A stretch of DNA of 64,000 bases from Bradyrhizobium xenonodulans (GTDB lineage: Bacteria > Pseudomonadota > Alphaproteobacteria > Rhizobiales > Xanthobacteraceae), in contig NZ_CP089391.1 of assembly GCF_027594865.1 (NCBI RefSeq), forward strand, positions 7,594,501 to 7,658,500, read 5' to 3'. Of this stretch, positions 1 through 8,607 are shown piece after piece. How positions within the stretch are numbered: the first letter of the stretch is position 1; each line of letters starts with the position of its first letter. Made by a program: the position numbers and the translations under genes. The notes beneath the pieces were generated by a model. The model did no database searches and had not been told where the DNA came from. It was given only the letters and a program-made list of their open reading frames with translations.

Positions 1-296
1 TGTCCTATTTACAGGACCGCAAGGTCGCCTATGAGAACCTGGCGCGGCGCACCGGGCTCGAGGGCGTCAAGTCGGTGTGTCTCGCGCTTCAGCAGGCGGA
101 GCGCTACGGCACCCCGCTCGGCCATTCCTTGCGCGTGATGGCGCAGGAAAACCGCGACATGCGCATGAACGAGGCCGAGAAGAAGGCCGCAGCGCTGCCG
201 CCGAAGCTGACGGTGCCGATGATCCTGTTCTTCCTGCCCGTGCTGTTCGTCGTCATTCTCGGACCGACCGGCATCAAGATCACCGAGCTGCACTGA
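1..296 (+). CDS. tadC: Tad pilus inner-membrane protein TadC, C-terminal fragment
   Basis: Reading frame 3 is open from the window edge to a TGA at 294-296, giving about 97 residues of a truncated protein. The fragment has the charged helical stretch typical of type II secretion F-domain proteins (...QQAERYGTPLGHSLRVMAQE...) followed by a C-terminal hydrophobic segment (VPMILFFLPVLFVVILGP). TadC-type proteins form the inner-membrane platform of the Tad/Flp pilus machine. The TadD-type lipoprotein gene facing it end to end supports the Tad assignment. The upstream part lies outside the window, so TadB cannot be excluded, although the lone end-of-cluster position beside tadD favours TadC. Confidence 0.85.
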   Translation, partial: SYLQDRKVAYENLARRTGLEGVKSVCLALQQAERYGTPLGHSLRVMAQENRDMRMNEAEKKAAALPPKLTVPMILFFLPVLFVVILGPTGIKITELH

Positions 297-356
297 CGCA
301 AGGCGCGGACCGCGGGCAGTCCGCGGGCCACCGCAAGCTTGCAAGATCGGATTTGA

Positions 357-1184
357 TCAGTCGGGCTGGCTGAGCGAGGCGACCGGCGTCCGCCTCGCTG
401 CACCGCGCGGCGTGTCGCTGCGGCTCAGCATGTCCTTGAGATAGGCGACATTGGCGGCGGCCTGGTCGGGCGGCAGGTCTGCCTTCACGATGGTCTCGGC
501 CTCGGCGAAGCGGCCCTGGAGACCGACGACCAGGCCGAGATTCTGCCGCACCCGGGTGCTGGCGCGCGGCGAAGCATAGGCCTGCCGCAGCGCCTCTTCG
601 GCCTTCGGGAGGTCCTTCGACAGCATGTAGGACAGGCCGAGATTGGAGAGCACGCCGGGATCGCCCGGCGCGATCTTCAGTGCGCTCGCATAATAGGAGC
701 GCGCCTCCTGGTGGCGGCCCATCTGGTCGAGCGCGGTGCCCTGCACCGAGAGCAGGCGCCAGTCCGGATTATCGGGCGAGTGAGCCTTCGACAGCACGTC
801 GAAGGCCTGCTGGAAATTACCGTTATCGGCGAGTGCGCGACCATACTGGGCGAGCAGCGCCTTGTTGCCGGGATTGGCGATCGTCGCCTGCTCGAGCACA
901 GCGGCGGCCTGCGCGCGCTGGCCGTTGGCCCGCAAGGCCTGGCCGTAGCCGAGCGCGGCTTCGGCATCCTTGGGATTGGCACGATAGCGCTCGCCATAGA
1001 CCTCGACGGCGCGCGCAGGATCGGCGGGGGCAGCTTCCGCCCGCGGCCCGACCGAGCCTGTGACGTCGGAGAGTTTCGACATGGCCGTGCAGCCGCCGAG
1101 GCCCATGGCCACCACCGCGACCAGCGACGAGGACGCGAGAAGCCGGGCAAGACTGAACCGTTGACGCATGACGCTTTGACTCAC
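357..1184 (-). CDS. tadD: Tad pilus assembly lipoprotein TadD (TPR protein)
   Basis: This 275-residue protein begins with a lipoprotein signal: a basic N-terminus, a hydrophobic stretch and a lipobox ending at Cys32 (MGLGGC). The rest is made of tetratricopeptide repeats, recognisable by recurring A-x-x-x-Y-G-x-A-L and L-x-x-x-G patterns (LGYGQALRANGQ, LLAQYGRALADNG, VLSNLGLSYMLSKD). TadD proteins are outer-membrane-directed TPR pilotins that help assemble the secretin of the Tad/Flp apparatus. It converges on the tadC fragment with a 60-base gap. The start at 1184 gives a complete signal peptide. General TPR lipoproteins are an alternative, but the neighbour makes TadD likely. Confidence 0.85.
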   Translation of the reverse strand: MSQSVMRQRFSLARLLASSSLVAVVAMGLGGCTAMSKLSDVTGSVGPRAEAAPADPARAVEVYGERYRANPKDAEAALGYGQALRANGQRAQAAAVLEQATIANPGNKALLAQYGRALADNGNFQQAFDVLSKAHSPDNPDWRLLSVQGTALDQMGRHQEARSYYASALKIAPGDPGVLSNLGLSYMLSKDLPKAEEALRQAYASPRASTRVRQNLGLVVGLQGRFAEAETIVKADLPPDQAAANVAYLKDMLSRSDTPRGAARRTPVASLSQPD

Positions 1185-1255
1185 GAGCCGATTGATCGAG
1201 CCGAACGCGCCAGCAATAGACCGTTAACCCTAATGGCCGGTTAACGCCGCGGCCC

Positions 1256-2758
1256 TCATCGCGGCGCGTGCGGCAACACCTCGCCCCCGAGGCCCAGATC
1301 GAGGCCGAGCGCCTTCACCTGCTCGTTCAGGTCCCGCAGCAATTGCAGTCTCCGCAGCGCCTGCGCGGCAACGTCGACGTCCGCGCGCGGCATCCCGGGC
1401 CATTCGCGCCGAAGATCGTCGCGGCTGACCAGGCGCTTTCCGCGCAGCTCATCGAGCTGAACACGATCGATACCGAGCACCTCGGCGGCGTGCTCGATCA
1501 ACCGGCACAGCAGCCGGTTCACCGCGGTCATCGCCTCGGCCTCGTGCGTGCGCTCGGACCTCGCGAACTTGCCGTCGAGATCGGCCCAGGCGTGGGAGGT
1601 GACGAGATAGGCGTGGAGCGTGCCCGGCCAATCCACCGCGCCGCCGGCATAGAAGGCGCTACGTGTCAGCAGCCGGCGAGCCTGTGCCACAACCTGATCA
1701 CGCTTCAGTGTCGCACATGAGGCGATCTCGATGGCTGACTGGACGGCCGGGTCGCGGGAAAAATCCCGCCCTGCCGGCAGCCTGATGACGCCGTCCGGCA
1801 GGTTCGAATCGAGCAGCCTGAAGGCGCCGTCGTTGCGCGGCCGCGAATAGCGCGCGATCGCGAACCGATGCTCCGCCCGGCCAGCCTGAGACGACGGGCC
1901 GAAATGGATGATGTTGAAGCCGGCATCGTCGCCGCCCTGCCCCGTCGAGGATGGACAGGAGAGCACGTAGATCGTGCGCCAGAAGGCTTCGCCGCTCTCG
2001 CTCCGCGTCGCGCGCGGATCCGGAATCGAATAGCGGGTGAGGCCCTCGACATGCCGGTGTCCGTGCAGGACCAGATTGACGTTGAGCGACGTCGCCGCTT
2101 CGAGGAAGGTCGCGGGCGCTGCGAGATACATCAGCGGCTCGTCGGGCACGCCGAGAAACCGCTTTCCTTCGCCGGTCGCCTGCGGCAGCGGGTGATGGTG
2201 CAGCGCCAGCACGCGCACCAGGTCTTCCGCCGGCTCGGCATAATCGGCGCGCCCCACGGACCCCATGCTGCCGGCGAGCTCGACGCTGAGCCGGGCGGAA
2301 TCCGCGACCAGCGCGTTGTAGGTGGTCTCGTCGAAATTGCCGCTCGCCAGCGTCGCAAGACTCGCCCGGTTGGAATCCAGCAGCACCAGATCGAGGCCGG
2401 CGTGGCGGTAGTAGACGCTCTTCGAGGTCCGTGGCAGATGCAGATGATCATAGACGTCGTGACGGCCCGCACGCTGGCTCGGCCGCTTGACGTCGTGATT
2501 GCCCGCAATCGCCTGGATGTCGGTGAACAGTCCGGTCTGCCGGAAGGACGCGATGACCGCGAGCGCTTCGTCGAGCGCGCGCGGCGTCGGGTCGTCCACG
2601 AGATCGCCCGTGATCAGCAGGATGCGATCGGGAATTTCAGCGAACTCCGCCATCGCCTTGCGCATTGCGGCACTGAGCGCCTCGATTGTCGCCAGCAGCC
2701 GGCCCGAACCGTCCAGATGCAGGTCGGAAATCTGCGCAATAACGAACGATCTATCCAT
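1256..2758 (-). CDS. Calcineurin-like metallophosphoesterase
   Basis: The 500-residue protein has the full metallophosphoesterase motif set: QISDLHLDGSGR near the N-terminus, LLITGDLVDD, AIAGNHDVKR, LHHHPLPQ and LVLHGHRHVEG. These supply the Asp, His and Asn ligands of a dinuclear metal centre. The frame is open further upstream to 2938, but that extension lacks family similarity; the ATG at 2758 puts the first motif at residue 10, as usual for the family. About 200 C-terminal residues after the catalytic domain have no motif I recognise. Families of this kind include cyclic nucleotide phosphodiesterases (CpdA/IcsA-like) and DNA-repair nucleases; the substrate cannot be told from sequence. 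Confidence 0.85.
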   Translation of the reverse strand: MDRSFVIAQISDLHLDGSGRLLATIEALSAAMRKAMAEFAEIPDRILLITGDLVDDPTPRALDEALAVIASFRQTGLFTDIQAIAGNHDVKRPSQRAGRHDVYDHLHLPRTSKSVYYRHAGLDLVLLDSNRASLATLASGNFDETTYNALVADSARLSVELAGSMGSVGRADYAEPAEDLVRVLALHHHPLPQATGEGKRFLGVPDEPLMYLAAPATFLEAATSLNVNLVLHGHRHVEGLTRYSIPDPRATRSESGEAFWRTIYVLSCPSSTGQGGDDAGFNIIHFGPSSQAGRAEHRFAIARYSRPRNDGAFRLLDSNLPDGVIRLPAGRDFSRDPAVQSAIEIASCATLKRDQVVAQARRLLTRSAFYAGGAVDWPGTLHAYLVTSHAWADLDGKFARSERTHEAEAMTAVNRLLCRLIEHAAEVLGIDRVQLDELRGKRLVSRDDLRREWPGMPRADVDVAAQALRRLQLLRDLNEQVKALGLDLGLGGEVLPHAPR

Positions 2759-3035
2759 TTTGCGCCGCTCATTTGCGAATGCTGCGCCGCCCAAGCGATG
2801 AGAGAAATGCCTTTGACGAACAAGGCCCGTATCGGCCCCGGGCAAGATGAACCCGGGCAGGCTGTCAACCGCGTTGCCTGCGCTCGATACGAGCAGGGCA
2901 CGCATGGAACAATCTAAAGTATTCGTCAATAATGCCACAACCGCAGCGCTAGTAAAGCCCTGCGGCCGCGCTCTCGTGGACGACAGTTCTCAGCATGGAT
3001 ACGAGATCTGCCCGGCGATAGTTTCGTTCACCCGA

Positions 3036-3239
3036 TCAATATTCGATGGCAAGCCGCTTGCGGATTTCGTCGACGCGCTTGTCAAGCGCATCGAACCGCG
3101 CGTGGACGGAGCGATCGTGGAGATAGAAGACGTAGCCGCCGGCAAGGAACGCGAAGATCCAATGATGATGCTCGACGTAGCCAAAAATCGCCTCGAAGGC
3201 CTGGCCGATGAATGTGATCACGCTCCACACGAATTCCAT
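3036..3239 (-). CDS. Small membrane protein of unknown function
   Basis: A 67-residue protein starting at the ATG at 3239, which has a strong GGGAGGA ribosome binding site about nine bases upstream. The start at 3293 would add 18 charged residues and lacks such a site. The N-terminal half is hydrophobic and aromatic (VWSVITFIGQAFEAIFGYV, then HHHWIFAFLAGGYVFYLH), consistent with one or two membrane segments. The C-terminal half is a short charged helix rich in Asp, Arg and Lys (ARFDALDKRVDEIRKRL), like a coiled coil. I do not recognise the family. It stands alone, with spacers of over 200 bases on both sides. Confidence 0.6.
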   Translation of the reverse strand: MEFVWSVITFIGQAFEAIFGYVEHHHWIFAFLAGGYVFYLHDRSVHARFDALDKRVDEIRKRLAIEY

Positions 3240-3458
3240 TGCAATGTCCTCCCGGCAGGCTTCGTCTTCGGCTGCCGGTGATCTCCTGCGCAATTTTCCC
3301 GATAGATCCGGCGACCGTCACCGGAACCTAGCATGGCCCCCTTGTTGCGAGTAGCGCTCGCTGAACGGTGACGGCAAAGCCGATTGCGGCGGCGGCGAAA
3401 CTCTGCGAAGTCTCGTCCGTTCGCATGACCCGTTTGATCCGACGATCCGGACCCGCCA

Positions 3459-4832
3459 ATGCCTTCAGTCTTCGAGACATCGTCCACCGCCATCCCGATC
3501 ACCTTCGTCACCAAGGCGAGTTGGGCTCAGGTCGCCGAGGCGCTGCCGCCGGCGCAGCGCCAGTTTGCCGCAGCGAGCGCTTATTCCGCCAAACCCGGCA
3601 GCTATCTGGCGCTGCCCGCACCTGACGGCACGATCGCGCAGGTGCTGTTCGGCCTCGAGGACGAGGATGCGAGATCGCGCGACCCGTTCAGGCCGGGCAC
3701 CCTGCCCGGCCTGCTGCCGCCGGGCACATATCGCTTTGCCAATGCACCGCACGATGCACGGCTGGCGGCGCTCGCCTTCGCGCTCGGCAGCTACCGCTTC
3801 GCCCGCTATCGCAAGGCTGAGCGCCCCGACGTCCGGCTGGTGCCGCCTGATGGCGTCGACGCCGCCGAGATCAATCGCATGGCGGACGCCGCGATGCTGG
3901 CGCGCGACCTCATCAACACGCCGTCCAACGACATGGGGCCGGAGGAGCTGGCCGCAGCCGCGCAAGCGCTCGCCGCCGAATTCGGTGCAAGCTTCGCGTG
4001 CATCATCGGCGAGGAATTGAAGACGAATTTTCCGCTGATCCACGCCGTCGGCATGGCCTCCAGCCGCGCACCGCGGCTGATCGATATCGGCTGGGGCGAT
4101 CCTGATCATCCCAAGGTGACGCTGGTCGGCAAGGGCGTCTGCTTCGACACCGGCGGGCTTGATTTGAAGCCGTCAAGCGGCATGCTGATCATGAAGAAGG
4201 ACATGGGCGGCGCCGCCAACGTGCTGGCGCTGGCGCGCATGGTGATGGATGCGAAGCTGAAGCTGCGGTTGCGCGTGCTGATCCCGGCCGTGGAGAACGC
4301 GGTCGCGGGCAACGCCTTCCGCCCGCTCGACATCTTCACCTCGCGCAAGGGCATCACGGTCGAGATCGGCAACACCGATGCGGAAGGCCGGCTGGTGCTC
4401 GCCGACGCACTGGCGCTCGCCGACGAGGAGAAGCCGGACCTGCTGATCGATCTGGGCACGCTGACCGGTGCCGCGCGGGTCGCGCTGGGGCCGGATTTAC
4501 CGCCCTTTTACACCAATGATGAGACGCTGGCCGCCGACGTCGCGCGCTGCGCGGTGAAGGAGAACGATCCGTTGTGGCGCATGCCGCTGTGGCCGCCTTA
4601 CGATGCGTGGCTGGACTCCAAGACCGCCACCATCACCAACGCGCCGTCGGGCGGCTTCGCCGGCTCGATCACTTGCGCGCTGTTCCTGCAACGCTTCGTC
4701 GAGCAGGCCGGGAGCTGGCTGCACGTCGACATCTACGGCTGGACGCCGTCGGCGAAGCCGGCACGGCCCGAGGGCGGCGAATGCCAGTCCGCGCGCGCCA
4801 TCTACAAGGTGCTGAGCGAGCGCTATGCATGA
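3459..4832 (+). CDS. Leucyl aminopeptidase family protein (M17)
   Basis: The 457-residue protein is a cytosolic metallo-aminopeptidase of family M17. The C-terminal catalytic domain carries the active-site stretch VGKGVCFDTGGLDLK (Lys225, Asp230) and the family signature NTDAEGRL (Asp307, Glu309, Arg311), then LIDLGTLTGAARVALG. The N-terminal 160 residues form the weaker conserved macro-like domain. These enzymes remove N-terminal residues from peptides using two metal ions. Length is somewhat shorter than E. coli PepA, as in alphaproteobacterial PepB-like members. Its stop codon overlaps the start of the NlpC/P60 gene by eight bases, so the two are translationally coupled and perhaps act on the same peptides. 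Confidence 0.93.
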   Translation: MPSVFETSSTAIPITFVTKASWAQVAEALPPAQRQFAAASAYSAKPGSYLALPAPDGTIAQVLFGLEDEDARSRDPFRPGTLPGLLPPGTYRFANAPHDARLAALAFALGSYRFARYRKAERPDVRLVPPDGVDAAEINRMADAAMLARDLINTPSNDMGPEELAAAAQALAAEFGASFACIIGEELKTNFPLIHAVGMASSRAPRLIDIGWGDPDHPKVTLVGKGVCFDTGGLDLKPSSGMLIMKKDMGGAANVLALARMVMDAKLKLRLRVLIPAVENAVAGNAFRPLDIFTSRKGITVEIGNTDAEGRLVLADALALADEEKPDLLIDLGTLTGAARVALGPDLPPFYTNDETLAADVARCAVKENDPLWRMPLWPPYDAWLDSKTATITNAPSGGFAGSITCALFLQRFVEQAGSWLHVDIYGWTPSAKPARPEGGECQSARAIYKVLSERYA

Positions 4833-5679
4833 TCCAGGACATGATCCAAGGCTGACACCGGCGCGGGGCGACCTCGCCGCGAAATATCTCGAAGGCAAGG
4901 TGCAGGCGAAGCGCTTCGTCACCGGCGAGGAATTCGAGGTGGTCGCACCGATCGCGCCGGTGCGCGAACAGCCGTCATCGGGCGCGATGCTGATGACGGA
5001 AGCCCTGCGCGGCGAGCGCGTCACGATCTATGATCGCAACGGCGAGGGCTGGGCCTGGGGCCAGCTTGGCGACGACGGCTATGTCGGCTGGCTGCCGGAC
5101 GCGGCGCTGACGGGGCCATCGGCTGCCCCCACGCACAAGGTGAGCGCATTGCGGACGCTGGCCTTTCCAGGTCCCTCGATCAAGCTGCCGCCGGCCGACA
5201 CGCTGGTGCTGGGATCGAAGATCGTAGTGGCGCGCGAGGATGGCAGCTTCGCCGTGACCCGCGAAGGAGCATTCCTGCCGAAGACCCATCTCGTGCCGCT
5301 CGACCATCGAGAGCCGGACTTCGTCGCGGTCGCCGAACGCTTCGTCGGCACGCCCTATCTCTGGGGCGGCAAGAGCAGCGTCGGCATCGACTGCTCGGGC
5401 CTCGTTCAGGTTTCACTGACCGCCGCAGGCATCGGCTGCCCACGCGACAGCGACATGCAGATGGCGGGGCTTGGCCGCACGCTGGAGCCGCACGAGCGGA
5501 GCAGCTTGCTACGCGGCGATCTGATCTTCTGGAAGGGTCATGTCGCGATCGTCCGCGACAGTAGCACTATGGTTCACGCCAACGCGCATCACATGGCTAC
5601 GGTGATCGAGCCGATCAAGCCTGCGATGGCGCGGATCAAGGCGGCGGGCAGCGAGGTCGCCGCGATCAAGCGGTTCTAG
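4825..5679 (+). CDS. NlpC/P60 family cell-wall peptidase (C40) with SH3-like domains
   Basis: This 284-residue protein has a C-terminal NlpC/P60 cysteine peptidase domain with YLWGGKSSVGIDCSGLVQ (catalytic Cys190), His239 in KGHVAIV and a polar residue near His251. The first 150 residues look like bacterial SH3 modules (VREQPSSGAML..., GEGWAWGQLGDDGYVGWL). Such enzymes cleave gamma-D-Glu to diamino-acid bonds in peptidoglycan peptides. There is no signal peptide, so it probably acts on muropeptides in the cytoplasm, which fits its coupling to the M17 aminopeptidase: the upstream stop lies inside its first codons. Muropeptide recycling is an inference from the pairing. Confidence 0.88.
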   Translation: MHDPGHDPRLTPARGDLAAKYLEGKVQAKRFVTGEEFEVVAPIAPVREQPSSGAMLMTEALRGERVTIYDRNGEGWAWGQLGDDGYVGWLPDAALTGPSAAPTHKVSALRTLAFPGPSIKLPPADTLVLGSKIVVAREDGSFAVTREGAFLPKTHLVPLDHREPDFVAVAERFVGTPYLWGGKSSVGIDCSGLVQVSLTAAGIGCPRDSDMQMAGLGRTLEPHERSSLLRGDLIFWKGHVAIVRDSSTMVHANAHHMATVIEPIKPAMARIKAAGSEVAAIKRF

Positions 5680-5688
5680 CAGCAACTT

Positions 5689-5773
5689 GTAGGATGGGTA
5701 GAGCGTAGCGAAACCCATCGCTTTGCGGTCGCGTCGTTGGATGATGGGTTTCGCTTTGCTCTACCCATCCTAC
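5689..5773. repeat. Palindromic intergenic repeat between convergent genes
   Basis: Two 31-base arms (5689-5719 and 5743-5773) are inverted copies with two mismatches, beginning GTAGGATGGGTAGAGC and ending CTACCCATCCTAC. It fills the gap between the NlpC/P60 gene and yejF, which converge here, so its transcript would fold into a long hairpin and could terminate both. A related element with the GTAGGGTGGGCAAAG arm occurs at 57886-57976 in this window. Confidence 0.85.
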
Positions 5774-5780
5774 GAAAACA

Positions 5781-7418
5781 CTACGTCGCCACCGACCCGT
5801 TCCCCGCCGTCTCCAGCCGGAACGCCGCCGCGAACAGCGCGCGGGTGTAGTCCGTCTTCGGATTCCTGAACAGCTCGGCGGCCTGGCCTTCTTCGACCAC
5901 CTTGCCGCCGCGCATCACGATCAGGTGGCTCGCGAGCGAGGCGACGACGCGTAAGTCGTGGGAGATGAACATGTAGGTGAGATCGCGCTTGCGCTGAAGC
6001 TCGCGCAACAGATCGACCATCTGCGCCTGGAACAGCATGTCGAGCGCGCTGGTCGGCTCGTCCAGCACGACGAAATCGGGCTCCAGCACGACCGCGCGCG
6101 CGATGCTGATGCGCTGGCGCTGGCCGCCGGAGAATTCATGCGGATAGCGGTAGCGGGTATCCGGCTTCAGCCCGACGTCCTCAAGCGCCTTGACGACGCG
6201 CGCCTCGCGCTCCTCGCGCGACAGTTTTGGCTGATGCACCGAGAGACCTTCGGCAATGATGTCGGCGACCGACATGCGCGGGCTGAGCGAGCCGAACGGA
6301 TCCTGGAACACGATCTGCATGTCCCGCCGGAAGGGCCGCATCTCCTTGAAGCGCAGGCCCTGGATATCCTTGCCCAGGAACACGATGCGACCGTTCGAGG
6401 AGATCAGCCGCAAGAGCGCCAAACCCAGCGTGGTCTTGCCCGAGCCGGACTCGCCGACGACGCCGAGCGTCTCGCCTTTGCGCACGGCGACGCTGACGCC
6501 GTCGACTGCCTTGATGTGGCCGACCGTCTTGCGCATCAGGCCGCGCTTGATCGGGAACCAGACCTTGAGATCGTCGGCCGACATCACCATTGGCGCATCC
6601 GGCTGCGGCGGCGCTGGGTCGGGTCTCGGCTCGGCCGCGAGCAGATCGCGCGTATAGGGATGCTGGGGGCTCTTGAAGACCTGCTCGACCGGTCCCTGCT
6701 CGACGATCACGCCGCCCTTCATGACACAGACGGCGTCGGCGATGCGGCGCACGATGCCGAGATCGTGGGTGATGAAGAGCAGGCTCATGCCGAGCCGGGC
6801 GCGAATCTCGGCAAGCAGCGCCAGGATCTGCGCCTGAACAGTGACGTCGAGCGCCGTAGTCGGCTCGTCCGCGATCAACAGGTCCGGCTCGTTGGCGAGC
6901 GCCATCGCGATCATCACGCGCTGGCGCTGGCCGCCGGAGAGCTGGTGCGGGTAGCTCTTCAGCCGCGTTTCGGGCTCGGGGATGCCGACCTGCGTCAGCA
7001 ACTCCAGCGTCCGCCGGCGCGCCTCCGCGTTACTGGTCGGATTGTGGAGCTGGATGATCTCACCGATCTGCGCCTCGATCGTGTGCAGCGGATTGAGCGA
7101 GGTCATCGGCTCCTGGAAGATGATGGAGATGTCGCTGCCGCGAACTTCCCGCATCTCTCGCTCCGACTGGTCGATCAGCTCACGTCCCTTGAAGCGGATG
7201 CTGCCTGAGGGATGCGAGGCGTTCGGATAGGGCAACAGCTTCAGGATCGAGAGCGCGCTGACCGACTTGCCGGAGCCGGACTCGCCGACCAGCGCGACGC
7301 ATTCGCCGCGCTTGATCTGGAACGAGACCTTGTCGACCGCAAGCGTGGTGGCGCCGCCCTGGTGGAAGGCCACCGAGAGATCGCGCACGGCAAGCAGAGG
7401 CTGGTTGATCGCGTCCAT
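5781..7418 (-). CDS. yejF: Peptide ABC transporter double ATPase YejF
   Basis: A single 545-residue chain with two complete ABC ATPase domains. Each has a Walker A ([10 protein letters not shown] near residue 47 and [11 protein letters not shown] in the second half) and a signature followed by Walker B (LSGGQRQR... [12 protein letters not shown] and FSGGQRQR... [12 protein letters not shown]). This tandem-ATPase arrangement is that of YejF/DppDF-type transporters. ATG at 7418 is preferred over the GTG at 7421 because a GGTGAGGG site lies ahead of it. It follows yejE by seven bases and is the last gene of the operon. Yej systems import peptides and microcin C-like compounds; in rhizobia they have been linked to tolerance of host antimicrobial peptides. 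Confidence 0.93.
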   Translation of the reverse strand: MDAINQPLLAVRDLSVAFHQGGATTLAVDKVSFQIKRGECVALVGESGSGKSVSALSILKLLPYPNASHPSGSIRFKGRELIDQSEREMREVRGSDISIIFQEPMTSLNPLHTIEAQIGEIIQLHNPTSNAEARRRTLELLTQVGIPEPETRLKSYPHQLSGGQRQRVMIAMALANEPDLLIADEPTTALDVTVQAQILALLAEIRARLGMSLLFITHDLGIVRRIADAVCVMKGGVIVEQGPVEQVFKSPQHPYTRDLLAAEPRPDPAPPQPDAPMVMSADDLKVWFPIKRGLMRKTVGHIKAVDGVSVAVRKGETLGVVGESGSGKTTLGLALLRLISSNGRIVFLGKDIQGLRFKEMRPFRRDMQIVFQDPFGSLSPRMSVADIIAEGLSVHQPKLSREEREARVVKALEDVGLKPDTRYRYPHEFSGGQRQRISIARAVVLEPDFVVLDEPTSALDMLFQAQMVDLLRELQRKRDLTYMFISHDLRVVASLASHLIVMRGGKVVEEGQAAELFRNPKTDYTRALFAAAFRLETAGNGSVAT

Positions 7419-7425
7419 CACGCCC

Positions 7426-8607
7426 TCACCTGAACGTCTTGCGCGGATCGAAGGCGTCGCGCACGGCCTCGCCGATGAAGATCAGAAGCGACAGCATGAT
7501 CGCGACCGAGAAGAAGCCGGAGAAGCCGAGCCAGGGCGCCTGCACGTTGGACTTTCCCTGCGACAAGAGCTCGCCGAGCGAGGGCGAGCCGGGCGGCAGT
7601 CCGAAGCCCAGGAAGTCGAGGGCCGTCAGCGTCATGACCGAGCTCGACACGATGAATGGCAGGAACGTCATGGTCGCGACCATCGCGTTCGGCAGCAAAT
7701 GCCGGAACATGATGACCTTGTTCGACACGCCGAGCGCCCGCGCCGCCTGGATGTACTCGAAATTGCGCCCGCGCAGGAATTCCGCACGCACGAGCCCGAC
7801 CAGCGACACCCAGGAGAACAGCAGCAGGATGCCGAGAAGCACGAAGAAGCCGGGCACGAGCACCGACGACAGGATCAGCAGCAGATAGAGCGACGGGATC
7901 GCAGTCCATATCTCGATGAAGCGCTGGAAGAACAGGTCGGTCCAGCCGCCGAAATAGCCCTGCACCGCGCCGGCTGCGATACCAATGACGGAGGAGACGA
8001 TGGTCAGGCAGAGGCCGAACAGCACCGAGATGCGGAAGCCGTAGATCAGCCGCGCCACCACGTCGCGGCCCTGATCGTCGGTGCCGAGCCAGTTGTATTC
8101 GAGATCGCGGCAGCTCTTGAGGCCCTTCTTCTCGACTACAGGCTTGCATTGCGCTTCGGTCAGCATCCAGGTCGGCGGCGACGGCGCCGGCGTCGGCAGA
8201 TCGAGATTGTGGGTGTCGTAGGAGTAGCGGATCAGCGGCCAGACGATGCTGCCGCCCTTGTCCTTGATCAGCTTCTGCAAATAGGGGTCGCGATAGTCGG
8301 CGGCGGTCTCGAAGTCGCCGCCGAAGGTCGTCTCCGAATAGGTGACGATGGACGGCCAGTAGAGCCGGCCGTCATATTTGATCAGGAACGGCCGGTCGTT
8401 GGCGATCAGTTCGGCGAACAGCGACACCAGGAACAGGATCATGAAGATCCAGAACGACCAGTAGCCGCGCCGGTTCGCCTTGAAATTCTGCCAGCGCCGC
8501 CTGTTGAGCGGCGACGGCACGAACGGCTTGCGCGTGATCGGCACGGCATCGCCCAGAGGCGACTTCGCCGTGATTTCGATCGGCGTGGTGGGGGCGGCCA
8601 GCGTCAT
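7426..8607 (-). CDS. yejE: Peptide ABC transporter permease YejE
   Basis: A 393-residue inner-membrane permease of the DppC/OppC class. An N-terminal membrane segment (YWSFWIFMILFLVSLFAELIAN) is followed by a long periplasmic loop containing the YejE-type stretch NDRPFLIKYDGRLYWPS, then five membrane helices around the EAA loop (GRNFEYIQAARALGVSNKVIMFRHLLPNA). The start at 8607 is supported by a GGGAGGT ribosome binding site and by the one-base TGATG overlap with the yejB stop, which implies coupled translation. It pairs with YejB to form the channel powered by YejF. Confidence 0.92.
   Translation of the reverse strand: MTLAAPTTPIEITAKSPLGDAVPITRKPFVPSPLNRRRWQNFKANRRGYWSFWIFMILFLVSLFAELIANDRPFLIKYDGRLYWPSIVTYSETTFGGDFETAADYRDPYLQKLIKDKGGSIVWPLIRYSYDTHNLDLPTPAPSPPTWMLTEAQCKPVVEKKGLKSCRDLEYNWLGTDDQGRDVVARLIYGFRISVLFGLCLTIVSSVIGIAAGAVQGYFGGWTDLFFQRFIEIWTAIPSLYLLLILSSVLVPGFFVLLGILLLFSWVSLVGLVRAEFLRGRNFEYIQAARALGVSNKVIMFRHLLPNAMVATMTFLPFIVSSSVMTLTALDFLGFGLPPGSPSLGELLSQGKSNVQAPWLGFSGFFSVAIMLSLLIFIGEAVRDAFDPRKTFR

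Noticed and set aside
2759..2938. Sixty-residue N-terminal extension of the metallophosphoesterase
   Set aside because: The extension has no family similarity and the ATG at 2758 places the first catalytic motif correctly.
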